DNA from: Brevibacterium oceani | GTDB lineage: Bacteria; Actinomycetota; Actinomycetes; Actinomycetales; Brevibacteriaceae | DNA length: 64,000 nucleotides | NCBI RefSeq assembly: GCF_013623835.1 | Contig: NZ_JABKDE010000003.1 | Coordinates: forward strand, 372,001-436,000 | Direction of reading: 5' to 3' | Part shown: one piece after another, positions 1 to 8,268 of the stretch | Layout: every line of letters begins with the position of its first letter | Numbering within the stretch: position 1 is the first letter of the stretch | Notes under the pieces: model-generated | Seen by the model: only the letters and a program-made list of their open reading frames with translations | Database searches by the model: none | What the model was told of the DNA's origin: nothing | Program-made: the position numbers and the translations under genes

Positions 1-866
1 GACCCGCAGGCCCGGTTGAGCCTCGGGGAGGGTGTCGAGGAAGGCAGCAAAATCCGCCTCGGCGCGGGCCATATCCGCATCGTCGGGGTTGCGCAGGTCG
101 ACGGTGAGTTCGGCCCGGTCGGGCACGACGCTCGGCAGACCGGGAGAGGTCGCGATGTGCCCGACGGTGGCCCGCAGGCGCCCACAGGCTCCGGAGTCGA
201 CCATTCGCCTGACCTCGACGACGATCTGCGCGGCGGCCAGTCCGGCGTCGATGCGCAGCTCCGTCGGGGTGGTTCCCGCGTGTGCGGCGGGTCGAGCAGC
301 ACGGGGCGGTCCCCGCGGAATCCGATGCGCATCAGTTCGTCGCCGAACCTCAGTCCGGCGGCGTCGGTGAGTCCGTAGGCGTAGTCAAGACCGAGGCGCC
401 CCGCGGCAACGGCGGAGCCGAGCATGTCCGTGCCGAATCGCACGCCTTCCTCCTCGGTCCACGCGGCCACGACGATCGAGCGACGGGTCCGCAGGCCCGC
501 CTCGGCGAAGGCACGGAGGACAGCCAGTCCGCCGAGGACTCCGAGGCAGCCGTCGAAGGCGCCAGCGGTGGCGACGGTGTCGATGTACGAGCCGATGAGA
601 ACCGGGGCGAGCTCGGGGTCCTCACCTTCCCGGCGCCCGAAGATCGAACCCATCTCATCGATCGTGACGTCGAGGTCGAGCTCCTCCATCCACGAAATCA
701 GCAGCCGACGACCGGCACGGTCTTCGTCGGTCAGCGACTGGCGGTCGACGCCGACGAGGCCGGTCACCTCATCGTCGTAGGCGCCGATCGCGGCGAGTTC
801 CGTGAGGTCGGCCCACAGGCGGTCTCCGTCGACGCGGAAGTCTGCGGAGGTGGTGTTGGCGGTCAT
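1..866 (-). pseudogene. Decayed allantoate amidohydrolase / N-carbamoyl amino acid hydrolase (M20 family), partial
   Basis: Reading leftward from ATG 866 gives a product that looks like the HyuC/AllC branch of zinc M20 amidohydrolases, which cleave carbamoyl or ureido groups. Visible landmarks are IGSYIDTV (about residues 91-98), FDGCLGVLGG, WTEEEGVRFG and FGDELMRIGFRGD. The normal frame is lost near 290: upstream codons are in one frame, while AAHAGTTPTELRIDAG and the rest of the C-terminal part (about 288 to 1) continue in another. The segment the family carries between them, with its VELHIEQGP motif, is absent, so there is a deletion plus a frameshift. The usual zinc-ligand His of GSHxDTV is Tyr here. 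The 3' end lies outside the window. The gene is divergent from the LysR regulator. An assembly error could explain the frameshift, but not the His-to-Tyr change. Confidence 0.7.
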
Positions 867-920
867 TCACGAGTCCTTTCCTGGAAGTGTGCCGGCGGTC
901 GGTTCGAGCCTACGGTCGCG

Positions 921-964
921 CATTCATGTAATCGATAGAATATTTCTCACTACCATTCATGAAT
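921..964. promoter_or_regulatory. Candidate LysR operator in divergent spacer
   Basis: The 168-bp spacer between the amidohydrolase start (866) and the LysR start (1035) holds two copies of CATTCATG, at 921 and 954, the second inside a perfect palindrome ATTCATGAAT (955-964). An AT-rich stretch lies between them. A LysR regulator next to a divergent target usually binds such a spacer. The assignment is inferred from position and symmetry only. Confidence 0.35.
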
Positions 965-1034
965 CTTTTCCATGTATTGACTCCGACCTCCTGATCCGGC
1001 GCCAACCCATGATTCGACGCCAACTGGAGGCATG

Positions 1035-1969
1035 ATGCTCAGTCTCAGACGACTCCGCCTGCTGCGAGAGGTGGGAACCCGCGGCAGCCTCGCGGCGGCC
1101 GCCGCAGCCCTGGGCCAGGACCCATCATCGGTCTCCCACCAGCTCAAGATCCTCGAGACCGAGGTCGGGGCGGGGCTGCTCGAACGCGTGGGACGCGGCG
1201 TGCGCCTGACGGAAGAGGCGCAGATCCTCGTCACCCACACCGAGGTGGTCCTCCGTGAGCTCGAGGCGGCGGAGGCCGAGATCGCCGGGGTCCGGCACCG
1301 GGTGGGCGGCACCGTGCGCATCGCGGCCTTCCAGACGGCGCTGCACACGATCGTGCCGGGAGCGCTCACCCGGCTGGCTCGAAACCATCCGGATCTGGAG
1401 GTCACCACCACGCACATCCGCGCCGAGGCCGGGGTGCCGTCTCTGCTGGCCCGCGACTTCGACCTCGTCCTCCAGGAGGACTATCCCTCCAGGCCGGCTC
1501 GCCGCGACGAAGGAGTGGAGTCCAAGGCGCTCGGCGACGACGAACTCTGCCTCATCACTCCCGCCGCCGCCCGCGATTCCGCAACACGCGACTCCGCAGC
1601 CTCGCCGCCGCCCCTGGCCGAGTGCGCGCATCACTCCTGGGCCATGGAGCCGGCCGACACCCACGCGGGGCACTGGTCACGAGCCGAATGCCGGCGGGCA
1701 GGGTTCGAACCTCAGGCGACCGTGGAGTCTTCGGACAACGTCCTCCTCGTCCGGCTCGTCTCCATCGGCCTCGCCTCGGCGCTGGTTCCCCGAATGTCAC
1801 TGAGAGCCGGCGCGGTCAGCGGCGGCATCGACCTCGAGTCGGTCTCGGTGAGTCCACTGCCGACACCTGCGAGCAGACGGATCTCGACGGCGATTCGACG
1901 CGGCAGCGCACGAACCCCCGGATCATCGCCCTGCGCGCCGCTCTGCACGACGAGCTCGAGCGACTCTGA
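1035..1969 (+). CDS. LysR-family regulator, frame shifted near its 3' end
   Basis: This is a LysR-type transcription factor with an N-terminal winged helix (LRRLRLLREVGTRGSLAAAA, then DPSSVSHQLKILE) and an effector-binding domain starting near residue 90 (GTVRIAAFQTALHTIVPGAL). ATG 1035 is preferred over ATG 1032 because GGAGG lies at 1026-1030. As written the frame runs on to 2249 with an unlikely basic tail. Adding one C to the run of five at 1915-1919 restores a typical LysR ending, RIIALRAALHDELERL, with a stop at 1967-1969. Either the gene carries a real one-base deletion or the run was misread. It is divergent from the broken amidohydrolase, its probable former target. Confidence 0.8.
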
Positions 1970-2229
1970 CGCCGGTGAGTCTGTCGACGTCCACGTTCGT
2001 GAACTCCGCACCAGCCCCGGCTGCGACCTGGGACGATACTCGCGCTTGCGTCACCCACAGGCCGGCTCCCTCCAGCGAACCCGACGCCGGAGGGCCTCGC
2101 ACAGCGGGCCGGCGCGAAATTCGCGGTTGACGCGAAAACTACGGGCACGATACTGTCGGGTAATACCCCGTAGTAACATATGTCACAGTTGCCATGCCGA
2201 CGCAGCCGTCGGACTCCAGAGGAGGATCA

Positions 2230-2844
2230 ATGAAGTTCCCGAAGATTGAAGCCATCCGCAAGCTCGGCAAATCACATACAGGGCGGGTCGCCATGCTCGC
2301 GATTCCCACGGGAGTCGTTTCCGCCCTGCTCATGGGCGGGGTGGCCCAGGGCGCGGTTCCGGTGTCGTTCGCCATCTCCGGCACCCAGTTCAAGATCGCA
2401 TCCTCGCAGCTCGAGGGAACCGGCTTCTCCCAGTACAGCGGCGTCGCCAAGGACGCTGATGGCAAGCAGCACCCGGTCGTCACCGCGAACATCAAGGATG
2501 CGACCCTGGAGAATCTCTGCCAGTCGGCAGTCCAGGATACTCCTCTGGGCAAGGTCGGCATCCTGATCAAGGCGGGCGGCAAAGGCACCCCTGCCTCGGC
2601 GAAGGACCTGCAGATCGGCATGACCGGCCTCAAGGGTGACGCTGAGTTCAAGAACATCCGCATCGGCGTCGACGCCTCCAAGGTCAATACGAAGGCCAAG
2701 GGCAGCAAGGGCGACTTCTCCCAGGACTCCGACACCGTCTCGATCAAGGACCTCAAGCAGGACTCGTGGTCGACCACGGCTTCGGTCTTCACACTCAAGG
2801 ACATGTCTCTGAAGCTCACCGACGGATCCGAGACGTGCGACTGA
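2230..2844 (+). CDS. DUF6230 family protein
   Basis: This 204-residue protein belongs, as I recognise it, to the actinobacterial DUF6230 family, sometimes mislabelled cholesterol esterase. ATG 2230 is chosen because AGAGGAGG lies just upstream at 2218-2225. The first 20 residues are basic (KIEAIRKLGKSHTGR), followed by one hydrophobic segment ending near AQG, which could be a membrane anchor or an atypical signal peptide. The rest is probably beta-rich, with a Cys near the middle (LENLCQSA) and a C-terminal TCD. It is the first gene of a three-gene operon and overlaps the next by one base (TGATG). Its molecular function is unknown. Confidence 0.8.
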   Translation: MKFPKIEAIRKLGKSHTGRVAMLAIPTGVVSALLMGGVAQGAVPVSFAISGTQFKIASSQLEGTGFSQYSGVAKDADGKQHPVVTANIKDATLENLCQSAVQDTPLGKVGILIKAGGKGTPASAKDLQIGMTGLKGDAEFKNIRIGVDASKVNTKAKGSKGDFSQDSDTVSIKDLKQDSWSTTASVFTLKDMSLKLTDGSETCD

Positions 2845-3461
2845 TGAAGGACTCAGCAGCCAACGGGCAGCCGACCGAAGAACGGGAGGCGACCGAACAG
2901 GAGGCCACCGTGCAGAAGTCGAGCCTGCTGGCGCTGTCTCGGCGGAGTCGACGCGCCAGTGAGCAGCACGACCACCCCGAATCCGACGTCGAGACGGCGG
3001 AGTTCGCCGCCGCGACGTCGGAGGCAGGGGTTGCTGACAGGAGCGAGGAAGCCGAGATGAGCGAAGGTGCCGAAGACCGCCGAGGATTCAAGCACTGGCG
3101 TCGGCAGCGTCCCTTCATCGGGGGTGTGCTTGCGGTCATCGGAGGAATCGAGCTGTTCTTCTCCGGTCAGTTGGACCTCGGCAACATGCAGATCCAGTTC
3201 GGCATCGAGGGACTGCAGGCGACGGTGCTTCCGATCGTCATCGTCGTCCTCGCTCTGCTCTCGATCTTCAGGCCCACGCACCATGTGTTCTACGGCATCA
3301 TCGCGCTTGTGCTCGCTGTCTATTCGCTCATCGGAGTGAACCTCGGCGGATTCATCATCGGTATGCTGCTGTCCACCATCGGCTCGATCCTCATCGTCGC
3401 GTGGATGGGACCGCGCGAACCGAAGAAGAAGTCCGACGGCACCGAGGAGGGTTCCGGATGA
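2844..3461 (+). CDS. DUF6114 family membrane protein
   Basis: This 205-residue protein starts at ATG 2844, inside the stop of the DUF6230 gene, so translation is probably coupled. The first ~75 residues are hydrophilic and acidic (many Glu and Gln). HWRRQRPFIGGVLAVIGGIE then opens the DUF6114 region, with about four hydrophobic segments (GGVLAVIGGIELFF, TVLPIVIVVLALLSIF, FYGIIALVLAVYSLIGV, FIIGMLLSTIGSILIVAW). The tail is charged and cytoplasmic-looking. DUF6114 and DUF6230 genes are recurrent neighbours in actinobacteria, so the two probably work as a pair at the membrane. No enzymatic motif is visible. Confidence 0.8.
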   Translation: MKDSAANGQPTEEREATEQEATVQKSSLLALSRRSRRASEQHDHPESDVETAEFAAATSEAGVADRSEEAEMSEGAEDRRGFKHWRRQRPFIGGVLAVIGGIELFFSGQLDLGNMQIQFGIEGLQATVLPIVIVVLALLSIFRPTHHVFYGIIALVLAVYSLIGVNLGGFIIGMLLSTIGSILIVAWMGPREPKKKSDGTEEGSG

Positions 3462-4303
3462 GGGCACGCAGCCGCCGCACGGCCTCCCTCCTGGCGGCAG
3501 CTGCCCTCGTCGTCCCGGCGACGCTCGGAGTGGGAACGGTGTCAGCCGCGCAGGCTTCGCCGCTGTGCTTTCTGACGGACACGTGCAAGGATTCCGATTC
3601 GGGTGATTCCGATTCGGTCAAGAAGAACCCCGCACCGGCGGGGACCGTCTCGCCGGGCATGCCGACGAAGCCGACGGATGATCCCACCTCGAAGCCCTCT
3701 GAACCCGGTGAGCCGGAGCCTGGTCCCACGGACGAGCCGACCGATGAACCATCGGACTCGGCCTCGCCCGAACCCACCGATCCCGGTGGTCTGGGGCTCG
3801 GCGATCCCGACGATGACGGCGACGAGGATTCGGATAAGAAGCTCGACGGCAAATTCCCTGCGGACGCTCAGCGCGATGACAACGCTCCGGTCTTCACGAA
3901 GACGCCTGCGGCCATGGTGTCCGAGTCCCTGTCGTTCAAGGGTCTCAAGGGAATCTCCTTCGTCTCCGTGCCCACGTCAGACGGCGGGTCGATCGTCACC
4001 CTGAAGATCCAGGCCGACGAGATCTCCGTCGACGGGTTCTCACTCACGGTGAAACCGCCGGACGAGGACTCCGGGCTGGTGACCACGGCCGATAATATGA
4101 CGCTCAAGGGCGATGTCACTGTGTACATCGGTTCGATCACCGCGACGACGAAGGACGGGAAGTCGCTGACCCTGGGTCCCGACACTCCGCCGGCCATGGA
4201 TGACGTCAAGCCGGGCCTCCTGCGAGTCACGATGGGGCTCGTCGGAGCGACAGGAGATGGGATCTACTACACCAACACCGATCAGGAGCTCAAGGAAGCC
4301 TGA
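3458..4303 (+). CDS. Secreted Pro/Asp/Ser-rich protein of the DUF6230/DUF6114 operon
   Basis: ATG 3458 overlaps the preceding stop (ATGA). The 281-residue product begins with a clear Sec signal peptide (RARSRRTASLLAAAALVVPATLG, probable cleavage after SAAQA). A low-complexity linker rich in Pro, Asp, Glu, Ser and Thr follows (about residues 40-135), as expected for a spacer across the cell wall. The C-terminal ~145 residues (FTKTPAAMVSESLSFKGLKG onward) look beta-rich. Short stretches such as ADNMTLKGDVTVYIGSI resemble in style the DUF6230 product two genes upstream, so the two may be related folds. I do not recognise a named family or function. Confidence 0.7.
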   Translation: MRARSRRTASLLAAAALVVPATLGVGTVSAAQASPLCFLTDTCKDSDSGDSDSVKKNPAPAGTVSPGMPTKPTDDPTSKPSEPGEPEPGPTDEPTDEPSDSASPEPTDPGGLGLGDPDDDGDEDSDKKLDGKFPADAQRDDNAPVFTKTPAAMVSESLSFKGLKGISFVSVPTSDGGSIVTLKIQADEISVDGFSLTVKPPDEDSGLVTTADNMTLKGDVTVYIGSITATTKDGKSLTLGPDTPPAMDDVKPGLLRVTMGLVGATGDGIYYTNTDQELKEA

Positions 4304-4342
4304 TCGGTCGAGTCCGGCCGACCTCCGGGTCTCGGCCGACGA

Positions 4343-4380
4343 CGAGGGAAGGCCGCGGTTCACTCCGCGGCCTTCCCTCG
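4343..4380. terminator. Strong hairpin terminator between convergent genes
   Basis: The arms CGAGGGAAGGCCGCGG (4343-4358) and CCGCGGCCTTCCCTCG (4365-4380) are perfectly complementary over 16 bp around a 6-base loop. The hairpin lies 40 bp after the secreted-protein stop and about 55 bp from the end of the convergent amidotransferase gene. It could stop transcription from both sides. There is no long T tract. Confidence 0.85.
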
Positions 4381-4436
4381 TTGTATGTGCGCCTTGTCGG
4401 GTCAGCAGTTCGTCGAATCGGTGGATCCTCGGACCC

Positions 4437-5189
4437 TCACCTCGAGCGGAGGAACTCCACAAACGCGGTGGCGAGTCGGCGGCCGCGTGCCTCGAGCTCA
4501 CCGTCAGCGGCTTCGACCTCGACAATGATCGAATCCTCGGTCTTACCCGCTGGGAGGGCGAGGTCGTTCCCGTCGAGCCAGCGAGCGATCTGTCGCGCAT
4601 CGGTCTCCGGGTGGAACTGCGTGCCCCACGCGAAGTCGCCGAGACGATAGGCCTGAACCGGCGCGTCCGAACCCGTGATCAGAAGTGCGGCCCCATCGGG
4701 CAGCGCCATCTCTTCCTGGTGGAAGAGGACCGCGGGCATCCGTTCTCCGGCCAGCGACCCGAAGACCGGGTCGGATTCCCCCGCCGAGGTGGCTCCCAGT
4801 TCGTAGATCCCGATCTGCGGGTGCGCCCGCCGAGAGATGGGGGCATCGGCGGCGAGCGCGAGCATCTCCCCGCCGAGGCAGATGTTCAGGCTCGGGAACT
4901 CTCCGCGGATCGACTCCCGCAACAGGTCCCTGACCTGCGGGAACCACGGATTGTCGGCGTCGTCGCTCGGGCCAGCGGACCCGCCGAGGACAATGAGTGC
5001 GTCGAATGCGCCGGTCCCACCGCGCTCGGCGCCCTGTGGATCGCGGACAAGCAGCTCGCCGGGGATCTCCTCGCCGAGGTACGGCCGGGTGACCACCACG
5101 TCGGCGCCGGCCTCTTCCAGCCACTGCCCGAACCTCTGCGGTCCGGTGCCGTTCTCATGTTCGATGGCAAGGATTCTCACGCTGCTCAT
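4437..5189 (-). CDS. Class I glutamine amidotransferase-like protein
   Basis: This 250-residue single-domain protein is of the GMP-synthase-like class I glutamine amidotransferase type. The nucleophile Cys sits in LNICLGGEML and the His-Glu pair in TQFHPETD. LIVLGGSAGPSDD marks the oxyanion and substrate loop. Stand-alone members hydrolyse gamma-glutamyl or glutamine amide bonds, but their physiological substrate is often unknown. ATG 5189 is preferred to an in-frame ATG 18 bases upstream because GGTGAGA precedes it and the other lacks a ribosome site. It lies downstream of, and in the same direction as, the gamma-glutamyl amine cluster, so an accessory role there is possible. Confidence 0.75.
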   Translation of the reverse strand: MSSVRILAIEHENGTGPQRFGQWLEEAGADVVVTRPYLGEEIPGELLVRDPQGAERGGTGAFDALIVLGGSAGPSDDADNPWFPQVRDLLRESIRGEFPSLNICLGGEMLALAADAPISRRAHPQIGIYELGATSAGESDPVFGSLAGERMPAVLFHQEEMALPDGAALLITGSDAPVQAYRLGDFAWGTQFHPETDARQIARWLDGNDLALPAGKTEDSIIVEVEAADGELEARGRRLATAFVEFLRSR

Positions 5190-5294
5190 GGCACCATTCT
5201 CACCCATCGGCTCGACTGCAAACGGGCCCCACCTCGGCGACGCCCCTCCGATAGCTCAATCAAGGAGATTCTGCCCCTCCTCCCCGCGCTGAAC

Positions 5295-6071
5295 CTACTC
5301 CGCGGTGACATAGGCGGATGAGATTCCGCCGTCGACGGTGAAGGACGAAGCGTTGACGAAGGAGGAGTCGTCGCTGGCGAGGAAGGCCACGGCGGCGGCG
5401 ATCTCCTCGGGCTCGGCGAACCGTCCTCCAGGGCAGTGGACGAGTCGGCGCTGTGCCTGCACCGGGTCCGAGGCGAAGAGTTCGCGCAACAGCGGTGTGT
5501 TCACCGGCCCCGGGCACAGGGCGTTGACCCGGATGCCGTCCTTGGCGAACTGGACGCCGAGCTCGCGGCTCATCGACAGCACTCCGCCCTTCGACGCCGA
5601 GTACGAGATCTGCGAGGTCGCGGCCCCCATGAGAGCGACGAAGGAGGCCGTGTTGATGACCGATCCGGACTTCTGCTTGACCATCTGCTCGAGCGCATAC
5701 TTGCTGCACAGGTACACGGAGGTGAGGTTGACGGTCTGCACCTTCGACCACGCGGCGATATCGGTGGTGAGGATCGAATTGTCGTCGGTCGGGTTGATGC
5801 CGGCGTTGTTGAAGGCGACGTCGACACGACCATAGTGCTCGACGGTGCGCGCGAAGAGGTTCTTCACGTCCTCCTCATCGGCGACGTTGACGCGCACGAA
5901 AAGACCGCCGAGCTCGTCGGCTACCTCGGGACCGCGGACCTCGTCGAGGTCGCCGATGACGACCTTCGCACCTTCCTCGGTCAGCCGGCGGGCGCTGGCC
6001 AGCCCGATGCCGGAGGCTCCGCCGGTGATGACGCAGATCTTGTCAGTCAGTCGTGTTGCTGCAGTGGTCAT
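5295..6071 (-). CDS. Short-chain dehydrogenase/reductase
   Basis: This 258-residue classical SDR has the NAD(P) motif TGGASGIG near residue 16, NNAG near 90, the catalytic Ser (NTASF) and the YSASKGG Tyr-Lys pair near residue 155. The Asp in VIGDLDE, at the end of the second beta strand, suggests NAD(H) rather than NADPH. It is the last gene of the gamma-glutamyl amine cluster, 56 bases after the aldehyde dehydrogenase. I infer that it oxidises an alcohol intermediate such as gamma-glutamyl-ethanolamide to the aldehyde used by its neighbour. 3-Oxoacyl-ACP reductase-like activity is the generic alternative. Confidence 0.85.
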   Translation of the reverse strand: MTTAATRLTDKICVITGGASGIGLASARRLTEEGAKVVIGDLDEVRGPEVADELGGLFVRVNVADEEDVKNLFARTVEHYGRVDVAFNNAGINPTDDNSILTTDIAAWSKVQTVNLTSVYLCSKYALEQMVKQKSGSVINTASFVALMGAATSQISYSASKGGVLSMSRELGVQFAKDGIRVNALCPGPVNTPLLRELFASDPVQAQRRLVHCPGGRFAEPEEIAAAVAFLASDDSSFVNASSFTVDGGISSAYVTAE

Positions 6072-6127
6072 GATTCTCCTGATGTTCGTGGTGGGTGTGA
6101 TGGCAGGTGCAACGCGCAGCGCACCGG

Positions 6128-7495
6128 TCAGCGTGCTGGTCTGGTTGCGAAGAAGACGTTCTTGACCTCGGTGAATGCGGACACGGCGTCGGGACCGAGT
6201 TCACGGCCGAGGCCGGACTGTTTGAACCCGCCGAAAGGGGTCGAGTAGCGGACGGAGGAGTGCGAGTTCACCGACAGGTTGCCGGCCTCGACGCCGCGGG
6301 AGACCCGCATCGCCCGGTCGAGATCGTTCGTCCAGATCGATCCGGACAGCCCGTATTCGGTGTCATTGGCGATGCGCAGGGCATCGGCCTCGGTGTCGAA
6401 GGGAACGACTGAGAGCACGGGCCCGAAGATCTCCTCGCGGAAGTCCGCAGCTCGGACATCCGGTGGGGTGATCACCGTCGGCGGGAACCAGAATCCCGGA
6501 CCTTCCGGCGCTGATCCGGTGAAGGCCACCTCGGCGGCGGCGACGTAGCCGGCGACCTTCTCCCGGTGGGCGGCGGTGGCGAGGGGACCCATGTCCGTGT
6601 CCTCCCGGCTCGGATCCGCGCAGGCGAACGAGCCGACCGACGACTCGAGCGCGGCCATGAAATCCTCGTAGATCCCACGCTGGACGAGCAGCCGGGAGCG
6701 TGAGCAGCAGTCCTGACCCGAGTTGTCGAAGACACCTCCCGGGGCGGCGGCCGCGGCGGCTGCGACATCAGCATCGTCGAAGACGATGTTCGCATTCTTT
6801 CCGCCGAGTTCGAGGGTGAGGTTCTTCACCTGCGCCGCGCAGCCGCTCATGATCGACTTGCCCACCTCGGTGGATCCGGTGAAGACGACCTTGCGCACGT
6901 CGGGGTGGGTGACGAAGCGCTCACCGACGACGGATCCCTTGCCGGGGATGATCTGCAGCACGCCCTCGGGCAGGCCTGCCTCGAGGGCGAGCTCGCCGAG
7001 GCGGATCGCGGTCAGCGGGGTGATCTCGGCGGGCTTGAGGACCACGGTGTTCCCGGCGGCCAGTGCCGGGGCGAATCCCCAGCCGGCGATCGGCATCGGG
7101 AAGTTCCAGGGGACGATGACGCCGACGACGCCGAGCGGTTCCGCGAAGGTGATGTTGACGCCGCCGTCGACGGGGATCTGACGGCCGAAGAGCCTCTCGG
7201 GCACCGCCGCGTAGTATTCGAGGACATCGCGGACGTTGCCGGCCTCCCACCTGGCGTTGCCGATCGTGTGGCCGGCGTTGGCGACTTCGAGCTGCGCGAG
7301 CTCCTCGTTCGCCGCATCGACCCTGTCGGCGAAGCGCCGCAGGATCCGGGCCCGATCGGCAGGGGCCACAGCCCGCCAGGACTCGTAGGCCCGCGCCGCC
7401 TTCGCGATCGCCCGGTCCGTCTCCTCGACATCGGCGAGTTCGACGTCCGTGATCGGCTCTTCCGTCGCCGGGTTGATGACCGTGTAGATGCTCAC
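6128..7495 (-). CDS. Aldehyde dehydrogenase of a gamma-glutamyl amine pathway
   Basis: This NAD(P)-dependent aldehyde dehydrogenase has 455 residues. Family landmarks are VIVPWNFPMPIAGWGFAPAL, FTGSTEVGKSI, the general-base Glu in TLELGGKNANIVF, the catalytic Cys in SGQDCCSRSR and EIFGPVLSV near the C-terminus. GTG 7495 is chosen because GAGGAGAA precedes it and its GTGA overlaps the stop of the amidohydrolase gene. The open frame continues far upstream, but only as an antisense-type shadow. By its neighbours it should oxidise a gamma-glutamylated aldehyde to the acid, as PuuC does in putrescine use. The exact substrate is inferred. Confidence 0.88.
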   Translation of the reverse strand: MSIYTVINPATEEPITDVELADVEETDRAIAKAARAYESWRAVAPADRARILRRFADRVDAANEELAQLEVANAGHTIGNARWEAGNVRDVLEYYAAVPERLFGRQIPVDGGVNITFAEPLGVVGVIVPWNFPMPIAGWGFAPALAAGNTVVLKPAEITPLTAIRLGELALEAGLPEGVLQIIPGKGSVVGERFVTHPDVRKVVFTGSTEVGKSIMSGCAAQVKNLTLELGGKNANIVFDDADVAAAAAAAPGGVFDNSGQDCCSRSRLLVQRGIYEDFMAALESSVGSFACADPSREDTDMGPLATAAHREKVAGYVAAAEVAFTGSAPEGPGFWFPPTVITPPDVRAADFREEIFGPVLSVVPFDTEADALRIANDTEYGLSGSIWTNDLDRAMRVSRGVEAGNLSVNSHSSVRYSTPFGGFKQSGLGRELGPDAVSAFTEVKNVFFATRPAR

Positions 7496-8268
7496 TTCGA
7501 TGTTCTCCTCGTTGCTCTGTCTGCCATGTGCCGTCGGGCCGCCTCGACGAGGGCGCGCACGACTCGATCGTCGGTGGGGTCGTGTTCGGGATGCCATTGG
7601 ACGGCGAAGAGCCAGCCCGCGTCCCGTTCCCTGTCCGGGGCTCGCTCGATGATCTCGATGAGACCTTCGGGACTGCGTCCCGTCACCCGCAGACCGGCGC
7701 CGAGGCGGTCGACCCCCTGATGGTGATAGCAGGGTGCCGTCGTCGCCTCGCCGAGGATCTCGTGGGCGAGCGACCCGGGGTCGGTCGTCACAGAGACCTG
7801 CCCGTAGACGCCGGGAGCGGGCTGGTAGTCCGAATGCCCGAGCGAGAACGGCAGATGCTGATCGAGCGTGCCGCCCGCCGCGACATTGATGACCTGGAGC
7901 CCCCGGCAGATGCCGAGCACGGGCAGGCCACGCTGCTGGGAAGCGGCCAGGAGCATGGTCTCGCTGGCGTCCCGGAACGGGTGGGACACGGTCGTCTCGT
8001 GCGGCCGCTGTCCGTACTCGGCGGCATCGACGTCGGCTCCGCCGGCGAGCAGGAGTCCGTCGAAGCGGTCGAGCACGGCCGGGGTCTGACCATGGGGAGG
8101 CAACAGCACGGGGATCGCCCCGCAGGCGGCGACCATGCGGACATAGTCGGCCGGGATGAGGGCCGCCTCGGTGTCCCACACACCCCATTGCGCCCGCTGC
8201 ATATAGCAGCTGACGGCGATGACGGGCGTTGTCGGTTCGGCAGCGGGTTCAGAGTCGTTCGAAGCCAC
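7492..8268 (-). CDS. Gamma-glutamyl-GABA hydrolase-like peptidase C26
   Basis: This 258-residue peptidase C26 / PuuD-type enzyme releases glutamate from gamma-glutamylated acids. The nucleophile Cys is in VLGICRGLQVINVAAGG and the His-Glu pair in FAVQWHPEHD. The N-terminal VIAVSCYMQRAQWGVWD and the LLAGGADVD segment match the family, and the length is normal. It overlaps the aldehyde dehydrogenase by four bases and the upstream synthetase by 20, so the three are one translationally linked unit. By its position it should perform the last step, freeing the amino acid and regenerating glutamate. Confidence 0.88.
   Translation of the reverse strand: MASNDSEPAAEPTTPVIAVSCYMQRAQWGVWDTEAALIPADYVRMVAACGAIPVLLPPHGQTPAVLDRFDGLLLAGGADVDAAEYGQRPHETTVSHPFRDASETMLLAASQQRGLPVLGICRGLQVINVAAGGTLDQHLPFSLGHSDYQPAPGVYGQVSVTTDPGSLAHEILGEATTAPCYHHQGVDRLGAGLRVTGRSPEGLIEIIERAPDRERDAGWLFAVQWHPEHDPTDDRVVRALVEAARRHMADRATRRTSK

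Noticed and set aside
1970..2249. Long C-terminal tail of the LysR protein as a real domain
   Set aside because: It arises only from the frame slip at 1915-1919 and crosses the promoter and start of the DUF6230 gene.
7496..8188. N-terminal extension of the aldehyde dehydrogenase frame to 686 residues
   Set aside because: The extra 231 codons are antisense-like Arg/Pro-rich sequence lying over the C26 hydrolase gene; GTG 7495 has a proper ribosome site.
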